Shown: one piece after another, positions 17,075 to 25,102 of the stretch | Position numbering within the stretch: position 1 is the first letter of the stretch | Layout of the letters: each line of letters begins with the position of its first letter | From: Streptomyces vietnamensis | GTDB lineage: Bacteria > Actinomycetota > Actinomycetes > Streptomycetales > Streptomycetaceae | NCBI RefSeq assembly: GCF_000830005.1 | Contig: NZ_CP010407.1 | Coordinates: 2,461,001 to 2,525,000, forward strand | Direction of reading: 5' to 3' | Length of the DNA stretch: 64,000 bases | Program-made: the position numbers and the translations under genes | Notes under the pieces: generated by a model | What the model was told of the DNA's origin: nothing | The model's input: the letters and a program-made list of their open reading frames with translations, nothing else | The model's database searches: none

Positions 17075-17515
17075 ATGCCTTCCGCGCGATCCACCCCGCC
17101 CGCCCTGCTCGGCCTCAGCACCTATCTGCTCTCCAGGATCGGCAAGACGGCCCGGGGCAGACTGGCGGACCGGCTGGCCGAACGCGGCCTGCGCCTCTGG
17201 GACATGGCGGTCCTCGCCGCCCTCTCCGACTTCGGGCCGCACGCCCAGCGCGACCTCGCCGTCCGGCTCGGCGTCGACCCCAGCGACATGGCCAAGGTGG
17301 TCGAGCAGCTGGCCGGCGGCGGATACGTCGAGCGGGCCCGCGACCCCGAGGACCGAAGGCGGGTCTCCGTCACCCTCGCCCCCGCCGGCCGTGACCTCCT
17401 CGCGGAGCTCGACGCCGAGGCGCGAGCCGTCCAGGACACGCTGCTCGCACCCCTGAGCCCGGAGGAACGGGACCTGCTCCAGGGCCTGTTGCTCCGCGTG
17501 CACGAGGGGCTCTAG
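17075..17515 (+). CDS. MarR-family transcriptional regulator
   Basis: Dimeric winged-helix regulator of 146 residues. The recognition region QRDLAVRLGVDPSDMAKVVE and the wing RARDPEDRRRVSVTL are typical of MarR, with dimerisation helices at both ends. It is divergent from the VOC gene, which it probably controls through the palindromes at 17029-17062. The stop codon lies within the stem of a bidirectional terminator shared with glnE. Confidence 0.92.
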   Translation: MPSARSTPPALLGLSTYLLSRIGKTARGRLADRLAERGLRLWDMAVLAALSDFGPHAQRDLAVRLGVDPSDMAKVVEQLAGGGYVERARDPEDRRRVSVTLAPAGRDLLAELDAEARAVQDTLLAPLSPEERDLLQGLLLRVHEGL

Positions 17516-17551
17516 GGCCTGCCCGGCCCTGCTCCACCGGACAGGCCCTAG
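17512..17551. terminator. Bidirectional terminator between marR and glnE
   Basis: CTAGGGCCTG (17512-17521) pairs perfectly with CAGGCCCTAG (17542-17551), with an inner CCGG/CCGG pair shortening the loop. Both converging stop codons (TAG of marR and TAG of glnE) lie inside the stem. The hairpin works in either direction. Confidence 0.7.
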
Positions 17552-20535
17552 GCCCCGTAGAAGAGCTCCTCCACCACCGCGCGGGCACGGCGGGTGATCC
17601 GGCGGTAGTCGTCGACCATCTCGCCGACGTGACCCGGCTCGTACCCCAAGTACCGTGCCACCGCCGCGAGTTCACGCGGGTCCGAGGGGAAGGTGTCGCC
17701 GGGGCGGCCGCGGACCAGCATCACCGCGTTGCGCACGCGGGTGGCGAGCACCCAGGCCTCGTCGAGGGTCTGGGCCTCCTCCGTCGGGATCAGGCCCGCC
17801 GCGTGGGCGGCGGCCAGGGCCTCGCGGGTACGGGTCGTCCGCAGGCCCGGTTCGGCCCAGCCGTGCCGCATCTGGAGCAGCTGGACCGTCCACTCGACGT
17901 CGCTGAGACCGCCGCGCCCGAGCTTGGCGTGGAGCGTCGGGTCGGCGCCGCGCGGCAGCCGCTCGGACTCCATCCGGGCCTTGAGGCGGCGGATCTCGCG
18001 GACCGCGTCCTCGCCGAGCCCCTCGGCCGGGTAGCGCAGCGGGTCGACGAGTTCGATGAAGCGGTCCGCCAGCTCCTGGTCCCCCGCCATCGGTGCGGCG
18101 CGCAGCAGCGCCTGGCTCTCCCAGACGAGCGACCAGCGGCGGTAGTAGGCCTCGTACGACTTCAGGCTGCGCACCAGGGGGCCGCTCTTGCCCTCCGGAC
18201 GCAGGTCCGCGTCGATCAGCAACGGCGGGTCGGCGGTGGGCAGTTGGAGCAGCCGACGCATCTCGGCGACCACCCGGTTCGCGGCCTTCGCGGCCTCCTG
18301 CTCGTCGACGCCCTCGCGCGGCTCGTGCACGAACAGCACGTCGGCGTCGGAGCCGTACCCCAGCTCGTGGCCGCCGAAGCGGCCCATGCCGATGACCGCG
18401 AACCGGGTCGGCAGCTCCTCGCCCCACTCGGCGCGCACGGCGGCCCGCAGGGCGCCGGCGATCGTCACCGCGTTGAGGTCGGTGACGGCCTCCCCCACCC
18501 GGTCGACGAGCGCGCCCGGGTCCGGCTCGCGGGGGTTGTCCTCGGTGCCGTACGAGCGGATCAGGTCGGCGGCGGCGGTACGGAACAGCTCCCTGCGGCG
18601 CACCCCGCGGGCCGCCGCGACCGCGTGCTCGGCGTCGTCCGCGCGGCCCACCGCCGCGAGGACCTCCTGCTCCAGATGGTCCCGGCCGCGCGGCTTGAGC
18701 CCTTCCGGGTCGCCGAGGAGGGCGACGGCCTCGGGGGCGCGGAGCAGCAGGTCGGGGGCGAGGCGCCCGGCGGAGAGGACGCGCGCGAGGTTCTCGGCGG
18801 CGGCGCCCTCGTCGCGGAGCAGCCGCAGGTACCAGGGGGTCTTGCCGAGGGCGTCGGAGACCTTGCGGAAGCCGAGGAGTCCGGCGTCCGGGTCGGCCGA
18901 GTCGGCGAACCAGCCGAGGAGGACGGGGAGCAGGGTCCGCTGGATCGCGGCCTTGCGGGTGACGCCGGAGGCCAGCGCCTCCAGGTGGCGCAGGGCGGCG
19001 GCGGGGTCCGCGTACCCGAGGGCTTCGAGGCGCTGCCCGGCGGCCCTCGGGCTGAGCCGGATCTCGCCGGGGGCGAGCTGGGCGACGGCGTCGAGCAGCG
19101 GCCGGTAGAAGAGCTTCTCGTGCAGCCGGCGGACGACGGCGGCGTGCCGCTTCCACTCCCTGTTGAGCTCGGCGACCGGGTCGGTGCGCAGGCCCAGGGA
19201 GCGGCCGAGGCGGCGCAGGTCGGCCTCGTCCTCGGGGACGAGGTGGGTGCGGCGCAGCCGGTAGAGCTGGATGCGGTGCTCCATGGCGCGCAGGAAGCGG
19301 TAGGCCTCGTCGAGCTGGGAGGCGTCGGCGCGGCCGACGTAGCCGCCGGCGGCGAGGGCGGCGAGCGCGTCGAGGGTGGTGCCGCTGTGCAGGGTGGCGT
19401 CGCTGCGGCCGTGGACCAGCTGGAGCAGCTGGACGGCGAACTCCACGTCCCTGAGGCCGCCGGGGCCGAGCTTGAGCTCGCGCTCGACCTGGGCGGCCGG
19501 GATGTTGGCGACGACGCGGCGGCGCATCTGCTGCACGTCGGGGACGAAGTTCTCGCGTTCGGCGGCCTGCCAGACGAGCGGGGAGACGGCGTCGATGTAC
19601 TGGGCGCCGAGCTCCAGGTCGCCGGCGACCGCGCGCGCCTTCAGGAGGGCCTGGAACTCCCAGGTCTTCGCCCACCGCTGGTAGTAGGCGAGGTGGGAGG
19701 AGAGGGTGCGGACGAGGGGGCCGTTGCGGCCCTCGGGGCGCAGATTGGCGTCGACCGGCCAGATGGTGCCCTCGACGGTGGTCTCCGAGCAGATCCGCAT
19801 CAGGTGCGAGGCGAGCCGGGTCGCGGCCTGGATGGCCTTGCCCTCGTCGGCGCCCTCCGAGGGCTCCCCGACGAAGATCACGTCGACGTCGGAGACGTAG
19901 TTCAGCTCGTGGCCGCCGCACTTGCCCATCGCGATCACCGCGAGCCGGCACATGGCGGCGTCGGCGGGCTCGGCCGAACGGGCGATGGCGAGCGCGGCCC
20001 GCAGGGTCGCCGTCGCCAGGTCGGCGAGCTCCGCGGCGGCCTGGGCGACGTCGGTGGTGCCGCACACGTCACGGGCCGCTATGGCGAGGAGGCAGCGGCG
20101 GTAGGCGACCCGCAGCGACACCGCGTCGGTGGCCTCGGCGAGCCCCTGCTCGAACTCGGCGACCCCCGGGTGCAGATCGGCCGCCTCGTACGTGACGAGG
20201 GACTCCCAGTCGCGGGGATGCCGGGCCAGGTGGTCGGCGAGCGCCTCGGAGGCGCCGAGCACCCCGAGGAGCCGGTCCCGGAACGGCTTCGCGGAGAGCA
20301 GCGTGGTGGTGAGGGTCTGCCGCTCGGTCTCGGGCTGCGCCTCGACGAGCCGGACCAGGCCGCGCAGGGCGAGGTCGGGGTCGGCGGTGGCGCCGAGGGC
20401 GTCGAGGAGGACGGGGTCGTCGCGCAGCGCGGACAGTTCGGGCACGTCGAGGAGCCGCTCGGCGCCCGAGGGGTCGGTGAACCCGTGCCGCAGCAGACGT
20501 GAGAACGTACTGCTCCTGCGTCCCGGCACCGTCAT
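17548..20535 (-). CDS. glnE: Bifunctional glutamine synthetase adenylyltransferase/deadenylase
   Basis: Adds and removes AMP on a tyrosine of glutamine synthetase I according to nitrogen status, 995 residues. The ATG at 20535 starts MTVPGRRSSTFSRLLRHGF, the usual actinobacterial N-terminus; the open frame upstream has no support. Two nucleotidyltransferase domains each show the metal-binding motif: NYVSDVDVIF (~212-221) and GYGSDADVLF (~730), separated by GlnD-like helical domains. The length equals that of other Streptomyces GlnE proteins. The related synthetase gene glnA2 is 8 kb away, but whether it is a target is not known from sequence. Confidence 0.97.
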   Translation of the reverse strand: MTVPGRRSSTFSRLLRHGFTDPSGAERLLDVPELSALRDDPVLLDALGATADPDLALRGLVRLVEAQPETERQTLTTTLLSAKPFRDRLLGVLGASEALADHLARHPRDWESLVTYEAADLHPGVAEFEQGLAEATDAVSLRVAYRRCLLAIAARDVCGTTDVAQAAAELADLATATLRAALAIARSAEPADAAMCRLAVIAMGKCGGHELNYVSDVDVIFVGEPSEGADEGKAIQAATRLASHLMRICSETTVEGTIWPVDANLRPEGRNGPLVRTLSSHLAYYQRWAKTWEFQALLKARAVAGDLELGAQYIDAVSPLVWQAAERENFVPDVQQMRRRVVANIPAAQVERELKLGPGGLRDVEFAVQLLQLVHGRSDATLHSGTTLDALAALAAGGYVGRADASQLDEAYRFLRAMEHRIQLYRLRRTHLVPEDEADLRRLGRSLGLRTDPVAELNREWKRHAAVVRRLHEKLFYRPLLDAVAQLAPGEIRLSPRAAGQRLEALGYADPAAALRHLEALASGVTRKAAIQRTLLPVLLGWFADSADPDAGLLGFRKVSDALGKTPWYLRLLRDEGAAAENLARVLSAGRLAPDLLLRAPEAVALLGDPEGLKPRGRDHLEQEVLAAVGRADDAEHAVAAARGVRRRELFRTAAADLIRSYGTEDNPREPDPGALVDRVGEAVTDLNAVTIAGALRAAVRAEWGEELPTRFAVIGMGRFGGHELGYGSDADVLFVHEPREGVDEQEAAKAANRVVAEMRRLLQLPTADPPLLIDADLRPEGKSGPLVRSLKSYEAYYRRWSLVWESQALLRAAPMAGDQELADRFIELVDPLRYPAEGLGEDAVREIRRLKARMESERLPRGADPTLHAKLGRGGLSDVEWTVQLLQMRHGWAEPGLRTTRTREALAAAHAAGLIPTEEAQTLDEAWVLATRVRNAVMLVRGRPGDTFPSDPRELAAVARYLGYEPGHVGEMVDDYRRITRRARAVVEELFYGA

Positions 20536-20776
20536 TCCGCCGCTCCCTCCGAGCAGGTCCGACCCCAGGAACGAACCTTGGGCATCGAGCCTATCCGCAG
20601 CCGGGGGTGCGGGCGTCCAGGGCGGCCGGTCGCGGCGGACCGCGGCGGATGACACGTGACGTCTCACACAGTGGTCGCTTTTTGGGGGCGATGAACCGTA
20701 TTCCTTGAAAGTTCGTCTTGCTTTCCGCAAGAGCACCCCGCCCGTCCGACCTCATGTGAAAGCACGCCACCGAGAC

Positions 20777-22900
20777 ATGCCCCGCCGCCTCCGCCGCCCC
20801 GCCCTCCCGTCCCGCCGCAGGACCGCCGCGACGGTGGTGGCGGCCGCCCTCCTCGGCGGCACCTTCGTCGGGCTCCTCTCGGTGAGCGCGACCTCGCACG
20901 CACCTTCGGCGCAGGCGGGTCCTCCGGAGACGCACCCGCCGGTGAAGGTCCTGCCGGCCGAGGCGCACGGGAAGGGCGAGACGCGCGGGAAGGCCGGGGC
21001 GCACGGGAAGGGTCTGCAGCCCGGGAAGGGCCCCGGCTCCGCGGTCTCCGTGGTGCAGATCGTGGCCCACCCGGACGACGACCTGTTCTTCATGAACCCG
21101 GACGTCTCCCAGTCCCTGCACTCCGGCAGCCCCCTCACCGGCATCTACCTCACCGCCGGCGAGTCCGACGGGGTCAACTCGCGCCCCCACGACCGCCACC
21201 TGGTCGCCCCTGACAAGGCGGGCTACGCCGAGGCCCGGCAGAACGGCATACGCGCCGCGTACGCCGAGATGGCGACGGGCAGCCGGACCAGCGTCTGGGA
21301 CCGGGAGGCGATACCGACGGCCGGCGGCGGGTGGGCCGAACTGGACACCCTGCGTGCCCAGCCGCAGATCAAGCTGGTGTGGCTGCAGATACGCGAGGCC
21401 GGTGCCACCAACGGCAACCGGCCGCACAGTCTCCACGGCCTCTGGGACGGCCGGATCACCACCCTGGAGTCCCAGCGCTCCTCCGGCACCCCGGTCCCCA
21501 CCGACTTCGCCTACACGAAGGAGCAGGTCGTCGCCACGGTGACCGGGCTCCTGGAGCGGTTCCGGCCGACCTTCGTCCGGATGCAGGACCCGAGCCCCGG
21601 CACGTACCCGAAGAGCGGGAAGTTCCGGGACCACCAGGACCACCTGTACGGGGCGCGCTTCGTCCAGACCGCGCTCGCCCGGTACGAGCAGCTGCCCGGG
21701 CACCCGCACGTCGGCGTGCAGAACTACCTCGGCTACCCGACCACCGTCCTGCCGCACACCCTCGACGCGGCGGCGGCCGAGGCGAAGCTGAACACCCTCA
21801 AGACGTACTCCTGGCTGAACGGCGTCCACGACTGCGAGGCCGACGCGGGCTGCGGCGACCTGAAGGTGTCCGTGCGGCCCACCGGGCGGGGCTGGACGAA
21901 GACCGTCCGGTACGCCCGGGGCACCTCCACCTCCTGGGTCCAGCGCGACCCCGACGGCGGGCTGCACGCCTTCTCCGTCCTCGACGGGCGCCTCGCGACC
22001 TGGCGGAAGCCGGCCGACGCCGTGACCTGGCAGGGCCCGGAGCTGCTGCCCGGCGGCGGCCTCGACAGCGGCATCACCTCCGTGACGCTGCCCGACGGGC
22101 GCATAGCCGTCTTCGGCACCCGCACGATCCTCGGCGCGGCCGCGGCCGACTACCGGCGCGAGGTGGTCACCACCGTCCAGTCGGCGCCCGGCGGCGCCTT
22201 CGGCCCCTGGACCTCGCTCGGCACTCCCGAACGGAACGACGCCTCCGGCACCTCGGACATCAGCGCGCCCGCCGTGACCGTGGCCCCCGACGGCCGGGCC
22301 ACCCTGGTCCTGCGCGACAGCCTCCACCAGTTGGCCGCCCGCGAGCAGCGGGCCGACGGCGGCTGGGGTCCGTGGCGGTCCCTGGGCGGCACGGAGGTGT
22401 ACGGCGACCCGGTGGCGGCGACGGACGCGAACGGCCGCGGATACGTCTTCATCAGCACCCCGAGCACCGTCCTCGCCTGGGCCGAGCAGACCCCCGGCGG
22501 GCCGCTGACGGGGCCGGCGCCGACCGGGCTGCCGCCGACGACCCTCGCGCTGAGCGCGAGCGCCGCGCCGGACGGGAACGGCGTACGGCTCTGGTTCCGC
22601 AAGCCGTCCTCCGGCGACCTGCGGAGCGCCGACTTCTCCGGTACGCGCCCGGTCTCGCCGTTCACGGAACTGCCCGGCACCGGCGTCGCGGGCTTCGGCC
22701 CGGTGAGCGGCGGCGACGACCTGCTCGCGGTCCGGTCCCGCACCGGCTTCCTGGCGACGGCCTCCCACGGCCGGGCGGGGGTGCGGCCGGTGTGGACCCT
22801 GGAGAAGTTCCTGTTCTCCGGCGCGCCGGACGCCGGTACGGACGGGGTGGCGGCGATCGGCCTGGACGGCCACCTGCACTGGACCCCGGCCAGCCACTGA
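20777..22900 (+). CDS. Secreted PIG-L family deacetylase with C-terminal propeller-like domain
   Basis: Predicted secreted zinc-dependent N-acetyl sugar deacetylase, 707 residues from the ATG at 20777; in-frame TTG 20705 and GTG 20756 are alternatives. The N-terminus has twin arginines (PSRRRTAATV) and a hydrophobic stretch, suggesting Tat or Sec export, then a Gly/Lys-rich linker. The zinc motif AHPDDD is at 97-102, with YLTAGESDG and the C-terminal ligand region KFRDHQDHL. Residues ~370-707 carry repeats such as GGWGPWRSLGG and APAVTVAPDGRATLVLRD, resembling a bacterial lectin-like beta-propeller. The target may be a cell-surface glycan; this is inference. Confidence 0.85.
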   Translation: MPRRLRRPALPSRRRTAATVVAAALLGGTFVGLLSVSATSHAPSAQAGPPETHPPVKVLPAEAHGKGETRGKAGAHGKGLQPGKGPGSAVSVVQIVAHPDDDLFFMNPDVSQSLHSGSPLTGIYLTAGESDGVNSRPHDRHLVAPDKAGYAEARQNGIRAAYAEMATGSRTSVWDREAIPTAGGGWAELDTLRAQPQIKLVWLQIREAGATNGNRPHSLHGLWDGRITTLESQRSSGTPVPTDFAYTKEQVVATVTGLLERFRPTFVRMQDPSPGTYPKSGKFRDHQDHLYGARFVQTALARYEQLPGHPHVGVQNYLGYPTTVLPHTLDAAAAEAKLNTLKTYSWLNGVHDCEADAGCGDLKVSVRPTGRGWTKTVRYARGTSTSWVQRDPDGGLHAFSVLDGRLATWRKPADAVTWQGPELLPGGGLDSGITSVTLPDGRIAVFGTRTILGAAAADYRREVVTTVQSAPGGAFGPWTSLGTPERNDASGTSDISAPAVTVAPDGRATLVLRDSLHQLAAREQRADGGWGPWRSLGGTEVYGDPVAATDANGRGYVFISTPSTVLAWAEQTPGGPLTGPAPTGLPPTTLALSASAAPDGNGVRLWFRKPSSGDLRSADFSGTRPVSPFTELPGTGVAGFGPVSGGDDLLAVRSRTGFLATASHGRAGVRPVWTLEKFLFSGAPDAGTDGVAAIGLDGHLHWTPASH

Positions 22901-22922
22901 CCCTTGCGGGCCCGCGCCCGTC

Positions 22923-23300
22923 GTTGTGGGCAATCGTTCCGCTGGGGCGGAACGGGTGGGCACAACGGACCCGCGCCCTGCCGGCGCCCGAGGCTTCCGC
23001 GCCCGAACCCGCACGTGCGGTGCGACGCGCTGGTGGTGCGGGTCCAGGCTCGGGACGCGGAGGCGCCGCTGAAGGGCGCCGTCCCGTGTGCCCACCCGTC
23101 CCGCCCCAGCGGGACGATTGCCCACACGGGCGCGGGGCGACGCCCAGCCAGGCGCGGGACCGCACGGCGGCGGGGCACCGGTCCGTCGGGCGCGGGCCGC
23201 ACGAGGCGCGGGGCGGAGGCCCAGCCGGGCGCGGGGCGAAGGCCCAGCCGGGCGCGGGCCCCGCACGGCCGGCACGGACCGCGCGGGCGGCCGCCGGAGC
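22923..23300 (+). repeat. Long near-palindromic dispersed repeat, copy A
   Basis: Left arm 22923-22966 and right arm 23086-23127 are inverted copies of each other. Each arm contains a small hairpin (GTTCCGC-TGGG-GCGGAAC on the left; GTCCCGC/GCGGGAC on the right). The bases between the arms also pair, so 22923-23127 is one roughly 205-bp imperfect palindrome. A tail (23128 to ~23300) holds degenerate ~40-bp GC-rich repeats containing GGCCCAGCCGGGCGCGGG. It fills the gap between two converging genes. Copies B and C begin at 37956 and 46575. No coding signal was seen. Confidence 0.85.
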
Positions 23301-23322
23301 CGCGCAGGTCCTGGAACAGGTC

Positions 23323-23811
23323 CTAGAAGCCGAGGTAGAAGTGTCGGAGCTGCTCGTCCTCCGCCACGCACCGCATCCCGGCGGCCTCCATCACCCGGTG
23401 CGAGGCCGGGTTGTCCAGGTCGGCGTCGCCCTTCACCCCGGCGACGCCGGCCCTCCGGGCCAGTTCGAGGACGGCCCGCAGCGCCTCGGAGGCGTACCCG
23501 TTCCCCCGTACCCCGGGGACCAGTCCGTACCCGATGGTCGCGACACCGATCTCGTCCGGCGGCCCGTGGAACCCGATGCCGCCGACGGCGACGCCGTCGA
23601 GCCGTATCTCGTAGGGCCGGAACGCCCCCGGGTCGCCGCGCTCGGCAAGCCCACGCAGGAACCCGGTGTTCGCCCGGATGTCTCCGTCCCCGGGGTACCC
23701 CTCCCCCCACAGGTCCCCGTCCCCGGGTTCCCGGGCGACGATGCGCTCGGCCTCGGCGGCGGTCAGGGGGTGCAGTACAAGCCGCGCGGTGGCGACGGAA
23801 TCGATCTTCAC
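23323..23811 (-). CDS. GNAT-family N-acetyltransferase (RimJ/RimL-like)
   Basis: Acetyl-CoA-dependent acetyltransferase of 162 residues. The GTG at 23811 begins MKIDSVATARLVLHPLTAAE, the usual N-terminus for this group. Motif A (LVPGVRGNGYASEALRAVLE) contains the acetyl-CoA pyrophosphate-binding loop, and the C-terminus has NPASHRVMEAAGMRCVAED, typical of RimJ/RimL-like enzymes. The substrate is unknown. It lies 41 bases downstream of the PH-like gene and may be co-transcribed with it. Confidence 0.88.
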   Translation of the reverse strand: MKIDSVATARLVLHPLTAAEAERIVAREPGDGDLWGEGYPGDGDIRANTGFLRGLAERGDPGAFRPYEIRLDGVAVGGIGFHGPPDEIGVATIGYGLVPGVRGNGYASEALRAVLELARRAGVAGVKGDADLDNPASHRVMEAAGMRCVAEDEQLRHFYLGF

Positions 23812-23852
23812 CGCGGAAGTGTGGACCGCCCACGGGGAGCCGGGCAACGGGT

Positions 23853-24290
23853 TTAGCCCCGGGCCGCCCAGCGCCGCAGCCGCGCCGTGTTGCTCCGCTT
23901 GCGCGCCCGCGCCCCGTCGAGCTCGCCGGAGACCTCCGCGAACGCCACGACCGGCGTCCACCGGCGCCGGCCTCCGGGCGAGGTCCAGCGGACGGCCGGG
24001 AAGCCGGTGACCTCCGTGACGGCCGCCCGCGGTATCACCCGCGTCCACGCGTACCCGCGGACCACGAGCCGCTCGCCCTCGCACCGGACGCCCGCGCGGA
24101 ACCCGCGCACGGCGAGGACCGCGCACGCCAGGACGGCGACCGCCGCCGCCGTCCGCTCCCCCGCGGTCCCGGCCTCCGCCCCGTACACGAGGCAGCCGGG
24201 ACCGAGCACCAGGCCGGGCGCCGTGTTGGCCACCCGGTTCGCGCGCGTGGGCACGAGTTCCGTGCCGCCGGCACGTCGGGGAACGCCCAC
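23853..24290 (-). CDS. Small PH-domain-like membrane protein
   Basis: Protein of 145 residues from the GTG at 24290. Two hydrophobic stretches (APGLVLGPGCLVY and AAAVAVLACAVLAV) precede a bacterial PH-like segment (VRCEGERLVVRGYAWTRVIP, then AVTEVTGFPAVRW). Such proteins are common, poorly understood actinobacterial membrane proteins. Its start lies just six bases after the TAA that ends the left copy of the glnA2 3' end, so before the element inserted it was probably the second gene of a glnA2 operon. Its present promoter is unclear. Confidence 0.7.
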   Translation of the reverse strand: MGVPRRAGGTELVPTRANRVANTAPGLVLGPGCLVYGAEAGTAGERTAAAVAVLACAVLAVRGFRAGVRCEGERLVVRGYAWTRVIPRAAVTEVTGFPAVRWTSPGGRRRWTPVVAFAEVSGELDGARARKRSNTARLRRWAARG

Positions 24291-24296
24291 CGCCCT

Positions 24297-24383
24297 TACA
24301 GCACCGGCAGGTTCTTGCGGAGCTCGAAGGCGGTGACCTCGGAGCGGTACTCCTCCCACTCCTGCTTCTTGTTCCGCAGGAAG
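24297..24383. repeat. Left attachment-site copy: 87 bp of the glnA2 3' end
   Basis: These 87 bases are identical to 28481-28567, which encode the C-terminus of glnA2 (KKQEWEEYRSEVTAFELRKN then LPVL). The identity stops abruptly at both edges: the outer base gives TAA here and TAG in the intact gene, and past 24383 the sequences differ entirely. A direct repeat of a gene's 3' end around an integrase gene is the usual sign of site-specific integration. Confidence 0.88.
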
Positions 24384-24487
24384 TGACGAGACACCGAGGG
24401 CACCTCAGCTACAGCTGAAGCGAGCACTTGAGATCGTCTCCCATGTGGTTGTTGTTGGGTATCCCTGGCTACCGATGGCGACCCTGG

Positions 24488-24506
24488 GACGGCCCACAGA
24501 CGGCCC
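24488..24506. repeat. Putative integrase arm site, left
   Basis: GACGGCCCACAGACGGCCC contains GACGGCCC twice in direct orientation 11 bases apart. An almost identical sequence in the same orientation lies near the other end of the element (28375-28393, one base different). Paired repeats of this kind next to attachment sites often bind the integrase N-terminal domain; that role is inferred. The surrounding 24384-24600 stretch has no gene. Confidence 0.4.
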
Positions 24507-24518
24507 AGCCCTGCCCGG

Positions 24519-24546
24519 TTACTGAACTTGAACTCGTGATGTCGGT
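24519..24546 (-). repeat. Copy 1 (inverted) of a ~30-40 bp motif within the element
   Basis: On the minus strand it begins ACCGACATCACGAGTTCAAG and ends TTCAGTAA, matching the 3' part of the motif at 25061-25102 and 26715-26755. It is in the opposite orientation to those two. It may be a terminal inverted repeat left by a lost insertion sequence. Confidence 0.5.
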
Positions 24547-24600
24547 CGACTCGTGGTGGCGGCGTCAGGGTCCGAGACGTCGGCTGTTACCGGCTCGGGT

Positions 24601-24963
24601 TCAGGACGACGGCTGTAGCCAGCGCCGCGCCGCGGAGAGGTTCACCTCGACGTCATCGCTCCAAGAACAGACCTCCAGCCATGAGAGGTAGCCGCCTTGC
24701 GCGAAGACCAAGACCTCACCAGGGCACTCGCCGGTTTCGGTGAACAGCTGCACGTCGGCAGCCACGACGGTGCCGGGGCCCGTTGGCGCGGGCTCCAACG
24801 CGTCGGCGTCAAGGTCGAAGTAGGCAGTGCCGCACCCGCACTTGCAGCGGGATTGCACCCTGAGTTGGGGCACCTGCCGTCGGAGGGCGACGTGAATCGG
24901 CTCGTCCGGGTTCAGGACGAGGCCAAGCACGTCGGCTACATCCTCGGGCAGACTTTCAGGCAT
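24601..24963 (-). CDS. Hypothetical acidic protein with CxCGCG motif
   Basis: Predicted protein of 120 residues beginning MPESLPEDVADVLGLVL. A short cysteine cluster (SRCKCGCGTAYFDLD) at ~38-52 could bind a metal, followed by an acidic body (VEVCSWSDDVEVNLSAARRW near the end). The Shine-Dalgarno site is weak. I do not recognise the family. It is element cargo with no obvious partner; an overlapping forward open frame looks like its shadow. Confidence 0.5.
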   Translation of the reverse strand: MPESLPEDVADVLGLVLNPDEPIHVALRRQVPQLRVQSRCKCGCGTAYFDLDADALEPAPTGPGTVVAADVQLFTETGECPGEVLVFAQGGYLSWLEVCSWSDDVEVNLSAARRWLQPSS

Positions 24964-25060
24964 GCCGCCACCGTAGCTGACCAGCAGCTTCGGGCTTCGA
25001 CCAATTTCGGGTCCGTCGACCCGACGCTCACAGGGCCAGGTCGGTGCCGCCGGCCAGCTG

Positions 25061-25102
25061 TCAGGCGAACGGCACCGACATCACTCAATCGAGTTCAGTA
25101 GC
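25061..25102 (+). repeat. Copy 2 of the element motif
   Basis: The motif starts TCAGGCGAACGGCACCGACA and ends GAGTTCAGTAGC. It matches 26715-26755 in the same orientation over ~41 bases with a few differences, and the two copies bracket the IS630-containing segment. The last bases overlap the stop region of the small membrane protein gene. Confidence 0.6.

Noticed and set aside
17629..20502. Plus-strand open frame of 957 codons opposite glnE
   Set aside because: High-GC antisense artefact with Gly/Glu/Val-rich sequence and no recognisable motif; glnE explains the codon bias.
22923..23300. Possible CRISPR array or tandem gene in the GC-rich repeat region
   Set aside because: The units are degenerate and lack regular unique spacers, there is no cas gene anywhere in the window, and the main structure is an inverted repeat.
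24697..25101. Plus-strand 134-codon frame in the integrated element
   Set aside because: Opposes the 24601-24963 gene, begins without a ribosome site, and its composition is that of a shadow. Kept out, although in mobile DNA either strand could be real.
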